NCBI RefSeq assembly: GCF_000154785.2
Contig: NC_015730.1
Coordinates: forward strand, 1,984,001 to 2,048,000
DNA length: 64,000 nt
Source: Roseobacter litoralis Och 149
Lineage (GTDB): Bacteria > Pseudomonadota > Alphaproteobacteria > Rhodobacterales > Rhodobacteraceae
Reading direction: 5' to 3'
The translations under genes and the position numbers were made by a program. The notes beneath the pieces were generated by a model. It was not told the DNA's origin. It did no database searches and saw only the letters and a list, made by a program, of their open reading frames with translations. This document shows positions 48,896-58,309 of the stretch, in pieces (the stretch's first letter is position 1; each line of letters begins with the position of its first letter).

Positions 48896-49579
48896 TCAAA
48901 GGCCAATGTATTGGACCATGATCTTGCCGCAAAATGACAGACCATTTTGATGCGCTTGTTTGGGTCTGTGAAAGGTAACTGTGAGGTCTGCTGGAAATAC
49001 AGACCAATCAGCAGCCTCAAGCGGGCCGTTCTCCCCCAGACCCGAGGGGACATCAACAGCCACGAAATATGCCTCATGCCTGTTTGCATGACAGGTCGCA
49101 AGGATGGGATGCAACCCGCTCAGCGGTCTGTTCAGGCCAATGCCAAACAGCGCATCCACGATGACATCCACCTCGCCATTCCCAAAAGCTTCGTCTCCAA
49201 AGCGCTCCGCTTCGGCGGGCAAGACGGACGGAAAAGAAATGCGCTGCGTGCATTCGGGGACCAGATCAACCCAACTGTCATGGTTCGCGTGGGCATCCCG
49301 CGGCATCTTTTCCGGATCGGCATAGAGGTAGACACGCACCTGCCAGCCCAGCACAAACAGCAAACGTGCGATCACGAATCCATCGCCGCCATTGTTACCG
49401 GGACCACACAGAATAACGGCGCGATGTTCACCTGTCGCAAGCTCAGCTTTACTGGAAAACAGCGCGTCAATCACGCTTTGACCGGCCCGCTCCATCAACT
49501 CCAGACCAGTCACAGCGCCCGAGTTGAATGCAGCGGTCTCCAAGGCGCGCATTTGTGAAGCCGTAAGGATATCGGGCAT
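48896..49579 (-). CDS. nnrE: NAD(P)H-hydrate epimerase (separate domain)
   Basis: Interconverts R- and S-NADHX so that the dehydratase can repair both. 227 residues, YjeF N-terminal domain: LTASQMRALETAA, the NAD(P)-binding loop LCGPGNNGGDGFVIARLL, VIVDALFGIGLNRPLSG and VAVDVPSGLGENG. A strong GGAGG precedes ATG at 49579. It ends at GKIMVQYIGL, exactly where the linker to the dehydratase normally begins in the fused protein. Confidence 0.9.
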   Translation of the reverse strand: MPDILTASQMRALETAAFNSGAVTGLELMERAGQSVIDALFSSKAELATGEHRAVILCGPGNNGGDGFVIARLLFVLGWQVRVYLYADPEKMPRDAHANHDSWVDLVPECTQRISFPSVLPAEAERFGDEAFGNGEVDVIVDALFGIGLNRPLSGLHPILATCHANRHEAYFVAVDVPSGLGENGPLEAADWSVFPADLTVTFHRPKQAHQNGLSFCGKIMVQYIGL

Positions 49580-49737
49580 GGAAAACCTCCAAAAGATTCA
49601 GTTTCGCCTATTTATTATGCACAGAGCCAAAATGTTGGGCGGCATTGGTGGATTCTTGCATGCTTTCTTGGCCTAATCAGGTCTATGCATGGACCGTCTT
49701 ATATCAAGATGATCTGAGACTTTCTGGAAACCGATAA

Positions 49738-50088
<351 letters not shown>

Positions 50089-50137
50089 GCCAGAAGCGGC
50101 CCCAAACAACCATTCCAGAAAAAAGGGATATCCGAGA

Positions 50138-51541
50138 ATGAGCAAAGAACTACTCAAGATGATTGCAGATGAAGGCGTCGAATACGTCGACATCCGCTTT
50201 ACCGACCCACGCGGCAAACTGCAGCACGTCACAGTGATTGCAGACGAAGTGGACGAAGACTTCCTCGAAGAAGGCTTCATGTTTGACGGCTCTTCCATTG
50301 CCGGTTGGAAATCGATTGAAAACTCCGATATGAAATTGATGCCGGACGTGGAAAGCGCGTATATTGACCCGTTCTATGCGGAAAAGACCGTCTGCCTGCA
50401 TTGCTCAATCGTGGAGCCTGACACGGGCGAGCCCTATGAGCGTGATCCGCGTTCGACCGCGCAGAAAGCCGAGGCTTTCTTGAAATCCTCCGGTATTGGC
50501 GATGTGTCCTACTGGGGTCCAGAGGCCGAATTCTTTTTGTTCGACAACGTCAAATATTCCAACTCAATCAACAAGGTATCCTACGAAGTTGATGCAGTAG
50601 ATGCGTCATGGAACACAGATACTGATTACGAAATGGGGAACATGGGCCACCGCCCCGGCGTCAAGGGCGGCTATTTCCCTGTCAACCCGATTGACGAGTC
50701 GCAGGACTTGCGCTCTGAAATGCTGTCGACGATGAAACGTCTGGGCATGAAAGTTGACAAGCACCACCATGAAGTTGCGTCCTGCCAACATGAACTGGGT
50801 CTGATCTTTGGCAGCCTGACCAAGCAGGCGGACGAGCTGCAAAAGTACAAATACGTGATCCACAACGTAGCCCACGCCTACGGTAAATCCGCGACCTTCA
50901 TGCCAAAGCCGATCTACGGCGATAACGGCACAGGCATGCACTGCAACATGTCGATCTGGAAAGACGGCAAGCCTCTCTTTGCGGGCGACAAATATGCGGA
51001 CCTCAGCCAGGAAGCGCTCTATTTCATTGGTGGTATCCTCAAACACGCCAAGGCGCTGAACGCGTTCACCAACCCCGCAACGAACAGCTACAAGCGGTTG
51101 ATTCCTGGCTTTGAAGCCCCTGTTTTGCGCGCCTATTCCGCGCGTAACCGGTCAGGCTGCGTGCGGATCCCGTGGACCGAGAACCCAAAAGCCAAGCGGG
51201 TCGAGGCGCGTTTCCCGGACCCTGCAGCGAACCCATATCTGTGCTTTGCCGCGTTGCTGATGGCCGGTCTTGACGGCATCATGAATAAAATCGACCCTGG
51301 TGAAGCCATGGACAAGAACCTCTATGACCTTCCTGCAGAAGAACTGGCCGGTATCCCGACAGTCTGCGGGTCGCTGCGCGAAGCGGTCGAAGAGTTGCAG
51401 GCTGACATGGACTTCTTGTTGGCGGGCGACGTCTTTACCAAAGATCAGATCGAAGGGTATATCGAACTGAAAATGGAAGAGATCGAGACCTACGAGCACA
51501 CGCCACACCCGGTTGAATTCGGTATGTACTATAGCTGCTAA
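50138..51541 (+). CDS. glnA: Glutamine synthetase type I
   Basis: Assimilates ammonium into glutamine. 467 residues, dodecameric GSI-beta type. Motifs: [25 protein letters not shown], the [15 protein letters not shown] region, [38 protein letters not shown] and the adenylylation tyrosine in [15 protein letters not shown] at 50138 begins the homology; the upstream extension of the frame runs through the glnB stop region and is spurious. Confidence 0.98.
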   Translation: MSKELLKMIADEGVEYVDIRFTDPRGKLQHVTVIADEVDEDFLEEGFMFDGSSIAGWKSIENSDMKLMPDVESAYIDPFYAEKTVCLHCSIVEPDTGEPYERDPRSTAQKAEAFLKSSGIGDVSYWGPEAEFFLFDNVKYSNSINKVSYEVDAVDASWNTDTDYEMGNMGHRPGVKGGYFPVNPIDESQDLRSEMLSTMKRLGMKVDKHHHEVASCQHELGLIFGSLTKQADELQKYKYVIHNVAHAYGKSATFMPKPIYGDNGTGMHCNMSIWKDGKPLFAGDKYADLSQEALYFIGGILKHAKALNAFTNPATNSYKRLIPGFEAPVLRAYSARNRSGCVRIPWTENPKAKRVEARFPDPAANPYLCFAALLMAGLDGIMNKIDPGEAMDKNLYDLPAEELAGIPTVCGSLREAVEELQADMDFLLAGDVFTKDQIEGYIELKMEEIETYEHTPHPVEFGMYYSC

Positions 51542-51581
51542 AGCAAACCGAGGCGATTTGCCTCGCATTAACTAACGTTTC

Positions 51582-51607
51582 AAAGGCGCCTCTCGGGGCG
51601 CCTTTTT
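51582..51607 (+). terminator. Intrinsic terminator of glnBA
   Basis: AAAGGCGCC (51582-51590), loop TCTCGG, GGCGCCTTT (51597-51605) and a T-run, 40 bases after the glnA stop. Confidence 0.88.
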
Positions 51608-51655
51608 CATGTCATGTGTTAATTACACCTCTTAGATCCTTATTTTGGAACACTT

Positions 51656-52408
51656 TTATTCAGCTCTAACCACATAACTATGAATGGTAAAAACCAACGC
51701 GTCGCTTTTGGGTAGCCGCAAAATGCACTGTCTTTCCGCGCGAACGAAAGGGGCAACATCAACAGGGTCAGCCTGCCGCGCCGGATCGTTTTCCGCGCGC
51801 GGCTGAAACAGGTCAGGGTCCGTATAGCCCAGCATGTTGTTGCGCCAAAGTGGTTGCTCCGGGCGCACAGCATTAAACATTCGCTGGACCCGTTTCGCGA
51901 TGTCGACGGTGTAGCCCTGCACAGGTGCGTGAATGACCGACAAGGGCCGCCCTGCCTTCTCAGCGAGCGTCCAGCTTGCCGGAAAACACAGTAGTGCGGC
52001 ACTCAGCAAATGCTCGTCCCCGTCTTTTTGCAGAATGCAGATGTCCTCCTGTATGGACTGCCCCAATACGGCGAGCGGGCCATCTGCGTCACGCTCAATC
52101 GCTTCGCCATCGGGACAGACAATAGCACCTGATGTGATGCTAAACCCCAAAGAAGGCAATTTTTCACACACCCTGTCTGAGAGTTCTGCAATGGCCTCAA
52201 GGGCCACATCGCTTTGCCACAGGACCTCATCGCGACGTCTGCGCAGCAGTTTACGCCGATATGACATCTGCGCTGGATAGGCATCATCGACGCGCAGCCA
52301 CTGGTCATCTGCCAGAGGGCGCATGCCGGGCAACGGGTTTGTTGCCCTTAAATCGTCGGGCAGAGCTTTGTGCAAAATTTCAACCACGGTGCAAATATGC
52401 GCGTGCAC
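51656..52408 (-). CDS. DUF3445 family protein, haem-dependent oxidative N-demethylase-like
   Basis: About 250 residues. Recognisable family blocks are SYRRKLLRRRRDEVLWQ, DICILQKDGDEHLLSAALLCFPASWTLAEKAGRPLSVIHAPVQGY, QRMFNAVRPEQPLWRNNMLGYTDPDLFQPR and ERQCILRLPKSDALVFTIHSYVV. Characterised members (HODM alpha subunit; a subunit of marine dimethylamine monooxygenase) remove methyl groups from amines. The start is uncertain: GTG at 52408 has AGGA at five bases, GTG at 52387 is where family homology starts, and a TTG at 52498 is the longest. It is divergent from dddP with about 107 bases between. No other dmm or redox partner genes are present. Confidence 0.78.
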   Translation of the reverse strand: MHAHICTVVEILHKALPDDLRATNPLPGMRPLADDQWLRVDDAYPAQMSYRRKLLRRRRDEVLWQSDVALEAIAELSDRVCEKLPSLGFSITSGAIVCPDGEAIERDADGPLAVLGQSIQEDICILQKDGDEHLLSAALLCFPASWTLAEKAGRPLSVIHAPVQGYTVDIAKRVQRMFNAVRPEQPLWRNNMLGYTDPDLFQPRAENDPARQADPVDVAPFVRAERQCILRLPKSDALVFTIHSYVVRAE

Positions 52409-52515
52409 ACAAATCCTGTCAGTAAAAAACGACACTTCGACATGTCGGTATCTTACAACCAAACAAAAACGATTGCTGGAAACCTGATTGTTAGACAAGT
52501 GACAGGACAGCAGCG

Positions 52516-53859
52516 ATGAACAGCCATTTCAACGCGACGCGTAAAATTGACCCCAGCCGGGGTGCGACATTGGGTGACGGATCGCCAAATGACATGGACA
52601 GGGTCGAAATCGGACCGACGCAGCTGGCCTTTGCAGAATGGCAAGAAGCAGGTCTGGAACTGCCCGATTTGGCCGCAATGCGCCGTTTTCGTCACGAACG
52701 CCTGACCGCGCATATCGTTGCACGCGGGTATGCGGGTTTGCTGATGTTTGACCCGCTTAACATCCGGTATGCCACCGACAGCACCAATATGCAGCTTTGG
52801 AACACGCATAATCCGTTCCGGGCGACGCTGCTGTGTGCGGATGGCTATATGGTCATGTGGGATTACAAGAACTCTCCTTTTCTAAGTGAATTCAATCCCC
52901 TCGTGAATGAACAGCGCTCCGGCGCTGATCTGTTCTATTTTGACCGGGGCGACAAAGTAGATGTGGCCGCAGACGTCTTTGCGAACGAAGTGCGTGTACT
53001 TTTGCGTAACCATGCGCCGGAATTGCGAAGGCTGGCGGTCGATAAGGTCATGTTGCACGGATTGCGCGCGCTCCAAGCGCAGGGGTTCGAGATCATGGAT
53101 GGCGAAGAGGTCACCGAAAAGGCCCGTTCCGTCAAAGGCCCTGACGAGATCCGCGCGATGCGCTGTGCGTCACATGCCTGCGAAGTTGCCGTGCGTAAAA
53201 TGGAGGATTTCGCCCGCAGCAACGTCGGCGATGGCGTCACCTGTGAAAACGACATCTGGGCCATTTTGCACAGCGAGAACGTGCGCCGGGGCGGCGAATG
53301 GATCGAGACCCGCCTGCTGGCGTCCGGGCCGCGCTCAAACCCGTGGTTTCAGGAATGTGGCCCGCGCATATGCCAGATGAACGAGATTATCTCTTTCGAT
53401 ACCGATCTGGTCGGCGTCTATGGTATCTGCACGGATATTTCGCGCAGCTGGTGGATTGGGGATCAAAAACCACGCGCTGACATGATCTATGCGATGCAGC
53501 ATGGTGTCGAGCATATCCAGACCAATATGGAGATGCTCAAACCCGGCGTGATGATTCCGGAACTGTCTGCGAATACGCATGTGCTGGACGCGAAGTTTCA
53601 GAAGCTCAAATACGGATGTCTGATGCATGGGGTTGGTCTGTGTGATGAATGGCCGCTGGTCGCCTATCCGGATCACGCTGTCGAGGGTGCGTATGACTAT
53701 CCACTTGAGCCCGGCATGACGCTATGTGTTGAGGCATTGGTCAGCGAGGAAGGTGCGGATTTCTCAATTAAGCTGGAAGATCAGGTTCTGATTACAGAAG
53801 ATGGGTATGAAAACCTCACGCAGTATCCGTTTGATCCGGCATTGATGGGCACCACCTAG
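52516..53859 (+). CDS. dddP: Dimethylsulfoniopropionate lyase DddP
   Basis: Cleaves DMSP to dimethyl sulfide and acrylate. 447 residues, creatinase/M24 fold but a lyase, not a peptidase. The iron ligands known from the Ruegeria lacuscaerulensis enzyme, Asp295, Asp297, Asp307, His371, Glu406 and Glu421, and the catalytic base Asp377 all occur at exactly these numbers here (SFDTDLVGVYGICTD, HGVGLCDEWP, LCVEA, KLEDQ). The N-terminal substrate region DPLNIRYATDSTNMQLWN is also conserved. An active enzyme is therefore likely. Divergent from the DUF3445 gene; no DMSP transporter or acrylate genes adjoin. Confidence 0.97.
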   Translation: MNSHFNATRKIDPSRGATLGDGSPNDMDRVEIGPTQLAFAEWQEAGLELPDLAAMRRFRHERLTAHIVARGYAGLLMFDPLNIRYATDSTNMQLWNTHNPFRATLLCADGYMVMWDYKNSPFLSEFNPLVNEQRSGADLFYFDRGDKVDVAADVFANEVRVLLRNHAPELRRLAVDKVMLHGLRALQAQGFEIMDGEEVTEKARSVKGPDEIRAMRCASHACEVAVRKMEDFARSNVGDGVTCENDIWAILHSENVRRGGEWIETRLLASGPRSNPWFQECGPRICQMNEIISFDTDLVGVYGICTDISRSWWIGDQKPRADMIYAMQHGVEHIQTNMEMLKPGVMIPELSANTHVLDAKFQKLKYGCLMHGVGLCDEWPLVAYPDHAVEGAYDYPLEPGMTLCVEALVSEEGADFSIKLEDQVLITEDGYENLTQYPFDPALMGTT

Positions 53860-54101
53860 CGCGTTTCACGGTTGCGCGCTGGCGTATTCTAGTAACAAAC
53901 GTTTCGCAAGACATTGAATTAAGTGTGTTTTTTGGACGCGCGGCGATTGCCGACTGGCCCGTCATCTCCCGATCCGAATGTTAACCATAGCTTTACCTTT
54001 TGATCGCAGCACCGCGCTGCTGTGCTAAACCCGGCTCAACGACAACCCCATGGACGGGCGTTTAGTGACAATTTAGTTTAGTAACTCGTAAGGAACGCAA
54101 C

Positions 54102-54815
54102 ATGAAAATCACAAATACACTTGCCGCAACAGCCATCGCCTTTTTCGCCGCAGGCATTGGCGCGCAGGCTGCCACGCTTTCCGGAACCTTTGATGTGCGT
54201 GTGGTCAACTTTGCCTATAGCACCAACCAAAGCAGTTCCGTGGCCATCGCCTCGCAAAGCAACTTTGACACGCGCTTTGATGCCGCGACAGATGGCGTCG
54301 ACCGTGATGTGTTCACCTATACCGGCGAGTTGAATTTCTTCATCGACAATCTGGGGCCTGTAAACGGCGACGCAGAGTCTATTGCGGATTTCTTTTTGCA
54401 CAACACCACCGGATTGCCGATCGGTCTGGTGCAGGATCTCGACGCGACAGTCGGAGCGTTGCAGCTCAGCAAGCCAACGTTCAAAACCACAACGCTTTTC
54501 GAGTTCACCGAAGTCTACAGCAACGCATTCGACACCCGCGTGACTCATGATGATGGCTTTACGATCTATGACGATGGCGCGACTCTGGTGTCTTTCGCAA
54601 ACCCGACTGGCATCCGCACCACGCCAAGAACCGGCACGATTGCCTTCACCGGTGGTGAATTCAAACTGGTCTATGCTGCGGCAAACGGTAACCCGTCGCA
54701 GTTGCTAGTCGAAGGTGCTGGCGTCCCAGCGGTTCCGCTGCCTGCGTCTTCGCTGCTGCTGCTTGGTGGACTGGGTGCATTTGCTGCCATGCGCCGCAAA
54801 AAAGCGCAGAAGTAA
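54102..54815 (+). CDS. VPLPA-CTERM sorting-domain protein
   Basis: A 237-residue exported protein. Signal peptide MKITNTLAATAIAFFAAGIGAQA, a beta-rich body with no recognised domain, and the C-terminal tripartite signal VPLPASSLLLLGGLGAFAAMRRKKAQK (motif, transmembrane stretch, basic tail). Such proteins are processed by an exosortase/rhombosortase-like system and often linked to extracellular polysaccharide. No sortase gene is in the window. Good ribosome site (AAGGAACG). Confidence 0.87.
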   Translation: MKITNTLAATAIAFFAAGIGAQAATLSGTFDVRVVNFAYSTNQSSSVAIASQSNFDTRFDAATDGVDRDVFTYTGELNFFIDNLGPVNGDAESIADFFLHNTTGLPIGLVQDLDATVGALQLSKPTFKTTTLFEFTEVYSNAFDTRVTHDDGFTIYDDGATLVSFANPTGIRTTPRTGTIAFTGGEFKLVYAAANGNPSQLLVEGAGVPAVPLPASSLLLLGGLGAFAAMRRKKAQK

Positions 54816-54837
54816 TCAACAAGAGCGACTTCACTAT

Positions 54838-54865
54838 GAAACGCGGCCCTCGGGTCGCGTTTTTC
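54838..54865 (+). terminator. Intrinsic terminator of the VPLPA-CTERM gene
   Basis: AAACGCGGCCC, loop TCG, GGGTCGCGTTT with one G:T pair, followed by T residues, about 25 bases after the stop. The strand following it carries the end of the convergent SGNH-like gene. Confidence 0.8.
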
Positions 54866-54871
54866 CTATGT

Positions 54872-55771
54872 TCAGGACCCTGACCCAGTCCCGTCGAGCG
54901 CGGAAAACACAGCCTTGCAGATCGCAGGTCCGCGCAAATCAAAGAAGTGACGCGCGCCACGTTCATTCGGATGATACGGGTCTTTGACCTTGCCTGCATC
55001 GTTACGGCGGAAAAAACGCGGTGTGGATTGATTGGCGGCAACCGTGTCGGGCGTGATACCTTCCACAAAAACGCAGCGATTGCCTGTTTTGGCAAAGGCA
55101 TTTTTGATATTGGTCTGAGCGCGTTCACGCAGATTTGCGACTTTATTGGTATGCGCGGGCGCGGTGGTCATGAAGACGCAGGGCAAGTCTTTGGGCAGAT
55201 GCGCGCTTAGTCGCTGCGCGTCTTTGACAGCAAGGTCGGGATTGTCGGCCCACCTACGCGCCGCGTTGCCCAGAAAGCTGAGGATCAACAGATCGGGATC
55301 ATAATACCCCTCGCGAAACATTGCTTCGAAGGGCGATTTTCCCGCCGTGCAGAACTGGTAATTTCGCCCCTGCCCCATCTGTTTGAACGGGTTATCTGTT
55401 TCATTCACAACACCATAGGTGCCTGCATTGACCTTCCACTTTTGATCAATATCGCAGATAGAACCCTTTGCAGCACCAGAACGTGCCATCCAGGAATGAA
55501 TGGAACTTGAGCGTACCCCGATCACGCCGGTGTTATGCGGATCAAGATTTCTCAGGCGTCGCTTGTCACGCCCAGTTGGCGCGCAGCGCGTCTCAAGGTC
55601 TGACAGAAAATCAACGAACACCGGACCGGAACCAAAAGAAATCTGACTATCCCCGAGCACAAGAATATCAGGTGATTTGAAATTCTCTGCCGCCACCGGC
55701 CCAGTCGCGAGCCCCCCCATAACGGCCATGCACCGCCCCAAGACAACCGCCCACCCTCGTGTTTTTCGCAT
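54872..55771 (-). CDS. Exported SGNH-hydrolase-like protein
   Basis: A 299-residue protein with an N-terminal signal (AVVLGRCMAVMGGLATGPVAA). Block I of the SGNH fold is ILVLGDSQISFGSGP, with Gln instead of the usual Leu/Ser-Leu; block V is DPYHPNERGARHFF, giving the Asp-His pair. LLILSFLGNAARRW may be block III. Six or more cysteines suggest disulfides. Possible esterase or acetyl-hydrolase acting on cell-surface glycans; the substrate is unknown. GGAGG lies six bases before ATG. Convergent with the VPLPA gene. Confidence 0.65.
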   Translation of the reverse strand: MRKTRGWAVVLGRCMAVMGGLATGPVAAENFKSPDILVLGDSQISFGSGPVFVDFLSDLETRCAPTGRDKRRLRNLDPHNTGVIGVRSSSIHSWMARSGAAKGSICDIDQKWKVNAGTYGVVNETDNPFKQMGQGRNYQFCTAGKSPFEAMFREGYYDPDLLILSFLGNAARRWADNPDLAVKDAQRLSAHLPKDLPCVFMTTAPAHTNKVANLRERAQTNIKNAFAKTGNRCVFVEGITPDTVAANQSTPRFFRRNDAGKVKDPYHPNERGARHFFDLRGPAICKAVFSALDGTGSGS

Positions 55772-56024
55772 TCAACGCCTCCCCGCGCAGATACGGTGCT
55801 GCTCTGAAAATATGGGCACCGTGTCGTTACAGTTTCCAAGATTTAGCGATAAGGCAATCCCACGGCCCCAAACATGGTTGTGATCTGACGTTACAGCCAC
55901 TTTCGCGACGTGCCTCTTGAAACAACCCCGACCAGAATAAGCACGACCGCGTGATCTTACTGACACATGGGTTGCCTGTGCGGGCTCAGCATCCCACTCT
56001 TGGTGCGAAAGAAGGAGTAGCGTG

Positions 56025-57242
56025 ATGCCAACAGAACGAATTGTCTTTGCCGGGCATGATGGTGGTCAACTTGCCGCGCGGCTTGACCTGCCCCAAGGGC
56101 CGTTGGTGGCGACAGCTATTTTTGCGCATTGCTTTACCTGCGGAAAGGATATCCCGGCAGCGCGCCGGATCGCCGCACGCCTTGCTGCACTGGGAATTGC
56201 GGTGTTGCGTTTTGATTTCACCGGGCTGGGTCATTCAGACGGGGAGTTTGCGAATACATCCTTTACCTCGAACGTGGACGATCTGATTGCGGCGCATCGC
56301 TATCTGTCCGAGCAGAACAAAACGCCGTCGCTGATCATTGGTCATTCGCTTGGCGGTGCGGCGGTGCTCAAGGCGGCAGCAGCGCTTGAGAGCATCAAGG
56401 CTGTTGTGACCATTGGGGCCCCCTTTGACCCCGGTCACGTCACCCACAACTTTGCGCAGGCCTTGCCCGAAATCAGCTCCAAAGGCGTGGCCGAAGTCAG
56501 CCTCGGCGGGCGGCCTTTCCAAATCAGCAAAGCGTTTGTTGAAGATGTTGCAACGACCGAGCTGTCCGCTTGCGTGGCCAATCTGAACGCAGCTTTGCTC
56601 GTGTTGCATGCGCCGCTCGACGACATCGTCGGGGTTGAGAATGCAGGCCAGATTTTCAGCGCCGCAAAACATCCCAAAAGTTTCATCACGCTTGATGGTG
56701 CGGATCATTTGGTCAGTGCCGCGGCGGATGCGGAATATGTGGCCAGCCTGATCGCCACATGGTCTGCGCGCTATCTGGATATCGCACGCCCGGCTCCGCC
56801 TCCCGGTGCGCCCGAAGGCGTGCTGCGCGTGGCGGAGGCGGACCCGAAGGGGTTCTTGACCGATATCACCTCAGGTGAAGGGCATCACCTTGTGGCGGAT
56901 GAACCACTGGCCTACGGCGGCACCAACAAGGGCTTGTCGCCCTATGGGTTGTTGTCCGCCGGTCTGGGCGCCTGTACCTCCATGACAATCCGCATGTACG
57001 CGCGCCGCAAGGGCTGGCCGCTGGATCAGATATCTGTGGATGTAAACCACGACAAGGTGCATGCACAGGATGCCGAAACCGGTGTTGGGGACAAGATCGA
57101 CACCTGGCGGCGCAGAATCACGCTGACAGGTGCGTTGGACGCAGAACAGCGTGCGCGGCTGTTGGAGATTGCAGACAAATGCCCCGTGCATCGCACGCTT
57201 GAGCGTAGCTCCACCGTTATAACCGAACTGGTCAACCCGTAA
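56025..57242 (+). CDS. Alpha/beta hydrolase fused to an OsmC-family domain
   Basis: 405 residues, two domains. N-terminal alpha/beta hydrolase (about 1-250) with the nucleophile elbow IGHSLGGAAVL and the catalytic His in DGADHLVS. C-terminal OsmC domain (about 270-405) with the peroxidatic cysteine in GLGACTSMTIRMYARRKGWPL and the second cysteine in DKCPVHRTLERSS. OsmC domains reduce organic hydroperoxides; the fusion suggests that an ester-linked or lipid peroxide may be released and reduced by one chain. ATG at 56025 with GGAG at seven bases is preferred to the GTG just before it. Confidence 0.9.
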   Translation: MPTERIVFAGHDGGQLAARLDLPQGPLVATAIFAHCFTCGKDIPAARRIAARLAALGIAVLRFDFTGLGHSDGEFANTSFTSNVDDLIAAHRYLSEQNKTPSLIIGHSLGGAAVLKAAAALESIKAVVTIGAPFDPGHVTHNFAQALPEISSKGVAEVSLGGRPFQISKAFVEDVATTELSACVANLNAALLVLHAPLDDIVGVENAGQIFSAAKHPKSFITLDGADHLVSAAADAEYVASLIATWSARYLDIARPAPPPGAPEGVLRVAEADPKGFLTDITSGEGHHLVADEPLAYGGTNKGLSPYGLLSAGLGACTSMTIRMYARRKGWPLDQISVDVNHDKVHAQDAETGVGDKIDTWRRRITLTGALDAEQRARLLEIADKCPVHRTLERSSTVITELVNP

Positions 57243-57254
57243 GCGGACCCAAGT

Positions 57255-57593
57255 CTAGCGCCTGCCGCGCACCCCGGCCCCACGGTGGGACGGGCGATGG
57301 ATCGGCTTGTTGGCAATCGGAGGTCGGGAAAAACCGGGATCAATGCCGCCGGGCGGGCGCACTGGCCGGTCCGGTTTGTTCGGGCGATCAGGGCGCTCAG
57401 GCCTGTCAGGTCGGTCAGGTCGGTCAGGCGGGCGATATCCGGGTCGGTAGCTGCCATAATAATAGTCGTTCCACATCATGGAATCGTAATAGGCCGACCC
57501 GCTTGTGCTGTAGCTGACAGGGGTACAACCGGAGACGGCCAATGCCCCCATCAGGCCTAACGACATAAACAGTGTTCTTGATTTCAATGTCAT
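57255..57593 (-). CDS. Small lipoprotein with Asp/Glu-Arg-Pro repeats
   Basis: 112 residues. Signal with lipobox: MTLKSRTLFMSLGLMGALAVSGC, so the mature protein is probably lipid-anchored at Cys23. Then a tyrosine-rich YYDSMMWNDYYYGSYRPGY and a repetitive stretch PDRPDRPDRPERPDRPNKPDRP, ending with a basic tail RGAGVRGRR. ATG at 57593 has AAGGAA. Function unknown. It lies 10 bp after the gene at 57604-58173 and is likely co-transcribed. Confidence 0.75.
   Translation of the reverse strand: MTLKSRTLFMSLGLMGALAVSGCTPVSYSTSGSAYYDSMMWNDYYYGSYRPGYRPPDRPDRPDRPERPDRPNKPDRPVRPPGGIDPGFSRPPIANKPIHRPSHRGAGVRGRR
57384..57430 (-). repeat. Nine-base tandem repeats encoding Arg-Pro-Asp/Glu
   Basis: Imperfect nine-base units (core GTCAGG on the plus strand) repeated about five times inside the lipoprotein gene. 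The most regular copies are at 57404-57430. Such arrays can vary in number by slippage. Confidence 0.6.
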
Positions 57594-57603
57594 AACGTTT
57601 CCT

Positions 57604-58173
57604 TCACCGAACGGCCTGAATGGACGCCAGCATCGCATTGACATCGCCAAGGGGGTCGAGATAGGCCCCGGCCTCGATCACAACTGCAGCGATGGCCACG
57701 CGCGCGCCTGGCAAATCAATCGCCAGCACCGTAAATGACACATTTCGTCCCTCCCGACGGCCCGTGCCGGATATGCTGCTGGCGTTCAGACCATTGATGC
57801 GGCGCGCCTTGGGCGGTTCGACCGATGCGTCCTGCACCAGAAACGGGCCGATATCGCGCAGGTATGCGCGCGCCTCGGGCAAGGTCGTGACCCCAAAGGG
57901 CGAAATGAGACCGACCCAGATACCATCATGCGCGTCCGGGGTGATGCCAAACAGGCGCGATATATCCCTGAAATCATCAGATTGCTCCGGACTGGCCAGA
58001 TCGCGCAGGCCACCGGTGCGCAGCGACCAGAAATCCGGAACCTCAATCTCGAAAAGCGGTTTTGTCCCGTCTGTGTAAATCACAGGCGTCCCGGCCATTC
58101 CCGCAAAAGGAAACACAGAGGCGACAGCGACAATCGCGTACCGCCTGACATGTTCGAAGATCATTTTACGCAT
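57604..58173 (-). CDS. Exported protein of unknown function
   Basis: 189 residues with a signal peptide (RRYAIVAVASVFPFAGMAG). The mature part is mixed alpha/beta (PLFEIEVPDFWSLRTGGLRD; FRDISRLFGITPDAHDGIWVGLISPFGVTTLPEARAYL; VSFTVLAIDLPGARVAIAAVVIEAG). I recognise no family with confidence. AGGGAG precedes ATG. Upstream partner of the small lipoprotein gene. Confidence 0.7.
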   Translation of the reverse strand: MRKMIFEHVRRYAIVAVASVFPFAGMAGTPVIYTDGTKPLFEIEVPDFWSLRTGGLRDLASPEQSDDFRDISRLFGITPDAHDGIWVGLISPFGVTTLPEARAYLRDIGPFLVQDASVEPPKARRINGLNASSISGTGRREGRNVSFTVLAIDLPGARVAIAAVVIEAGAYLDPLGDVNAMLASIQAVR

Positions 58174-58252
58174 TCATCTCCCTCTCTTACCTCACCGGTT
58201 CTTTTGCTGCATTGGCTTAACGCAGACCGGCATGGTATTATTCTTAATAAAC

Positions 58253-58280
58253 AAAAAGGGCCAGCGCATTGCGCCAGCCC
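58253..58280 (-). terminator. Intrinsic terminator of bioY
   Basis: On the minus strand GGGCTGGCGC, short AAT loop, GCGCTGGCCC and five T. Ten pairs with two G:U. It starts about 30 bases past the bioY stop. Confidence 0.85.
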
Positions 58281-58309
58281 CTGTTTTCATTATCTTGTGC
58301 ATCCGGCGC

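Noticed and set aside
57384..57430. CRISPR-like array
   Set aside because: Units are nine bases, contiguous and in frame within a lipoprotein gene; there are no spacers and no cas genes.
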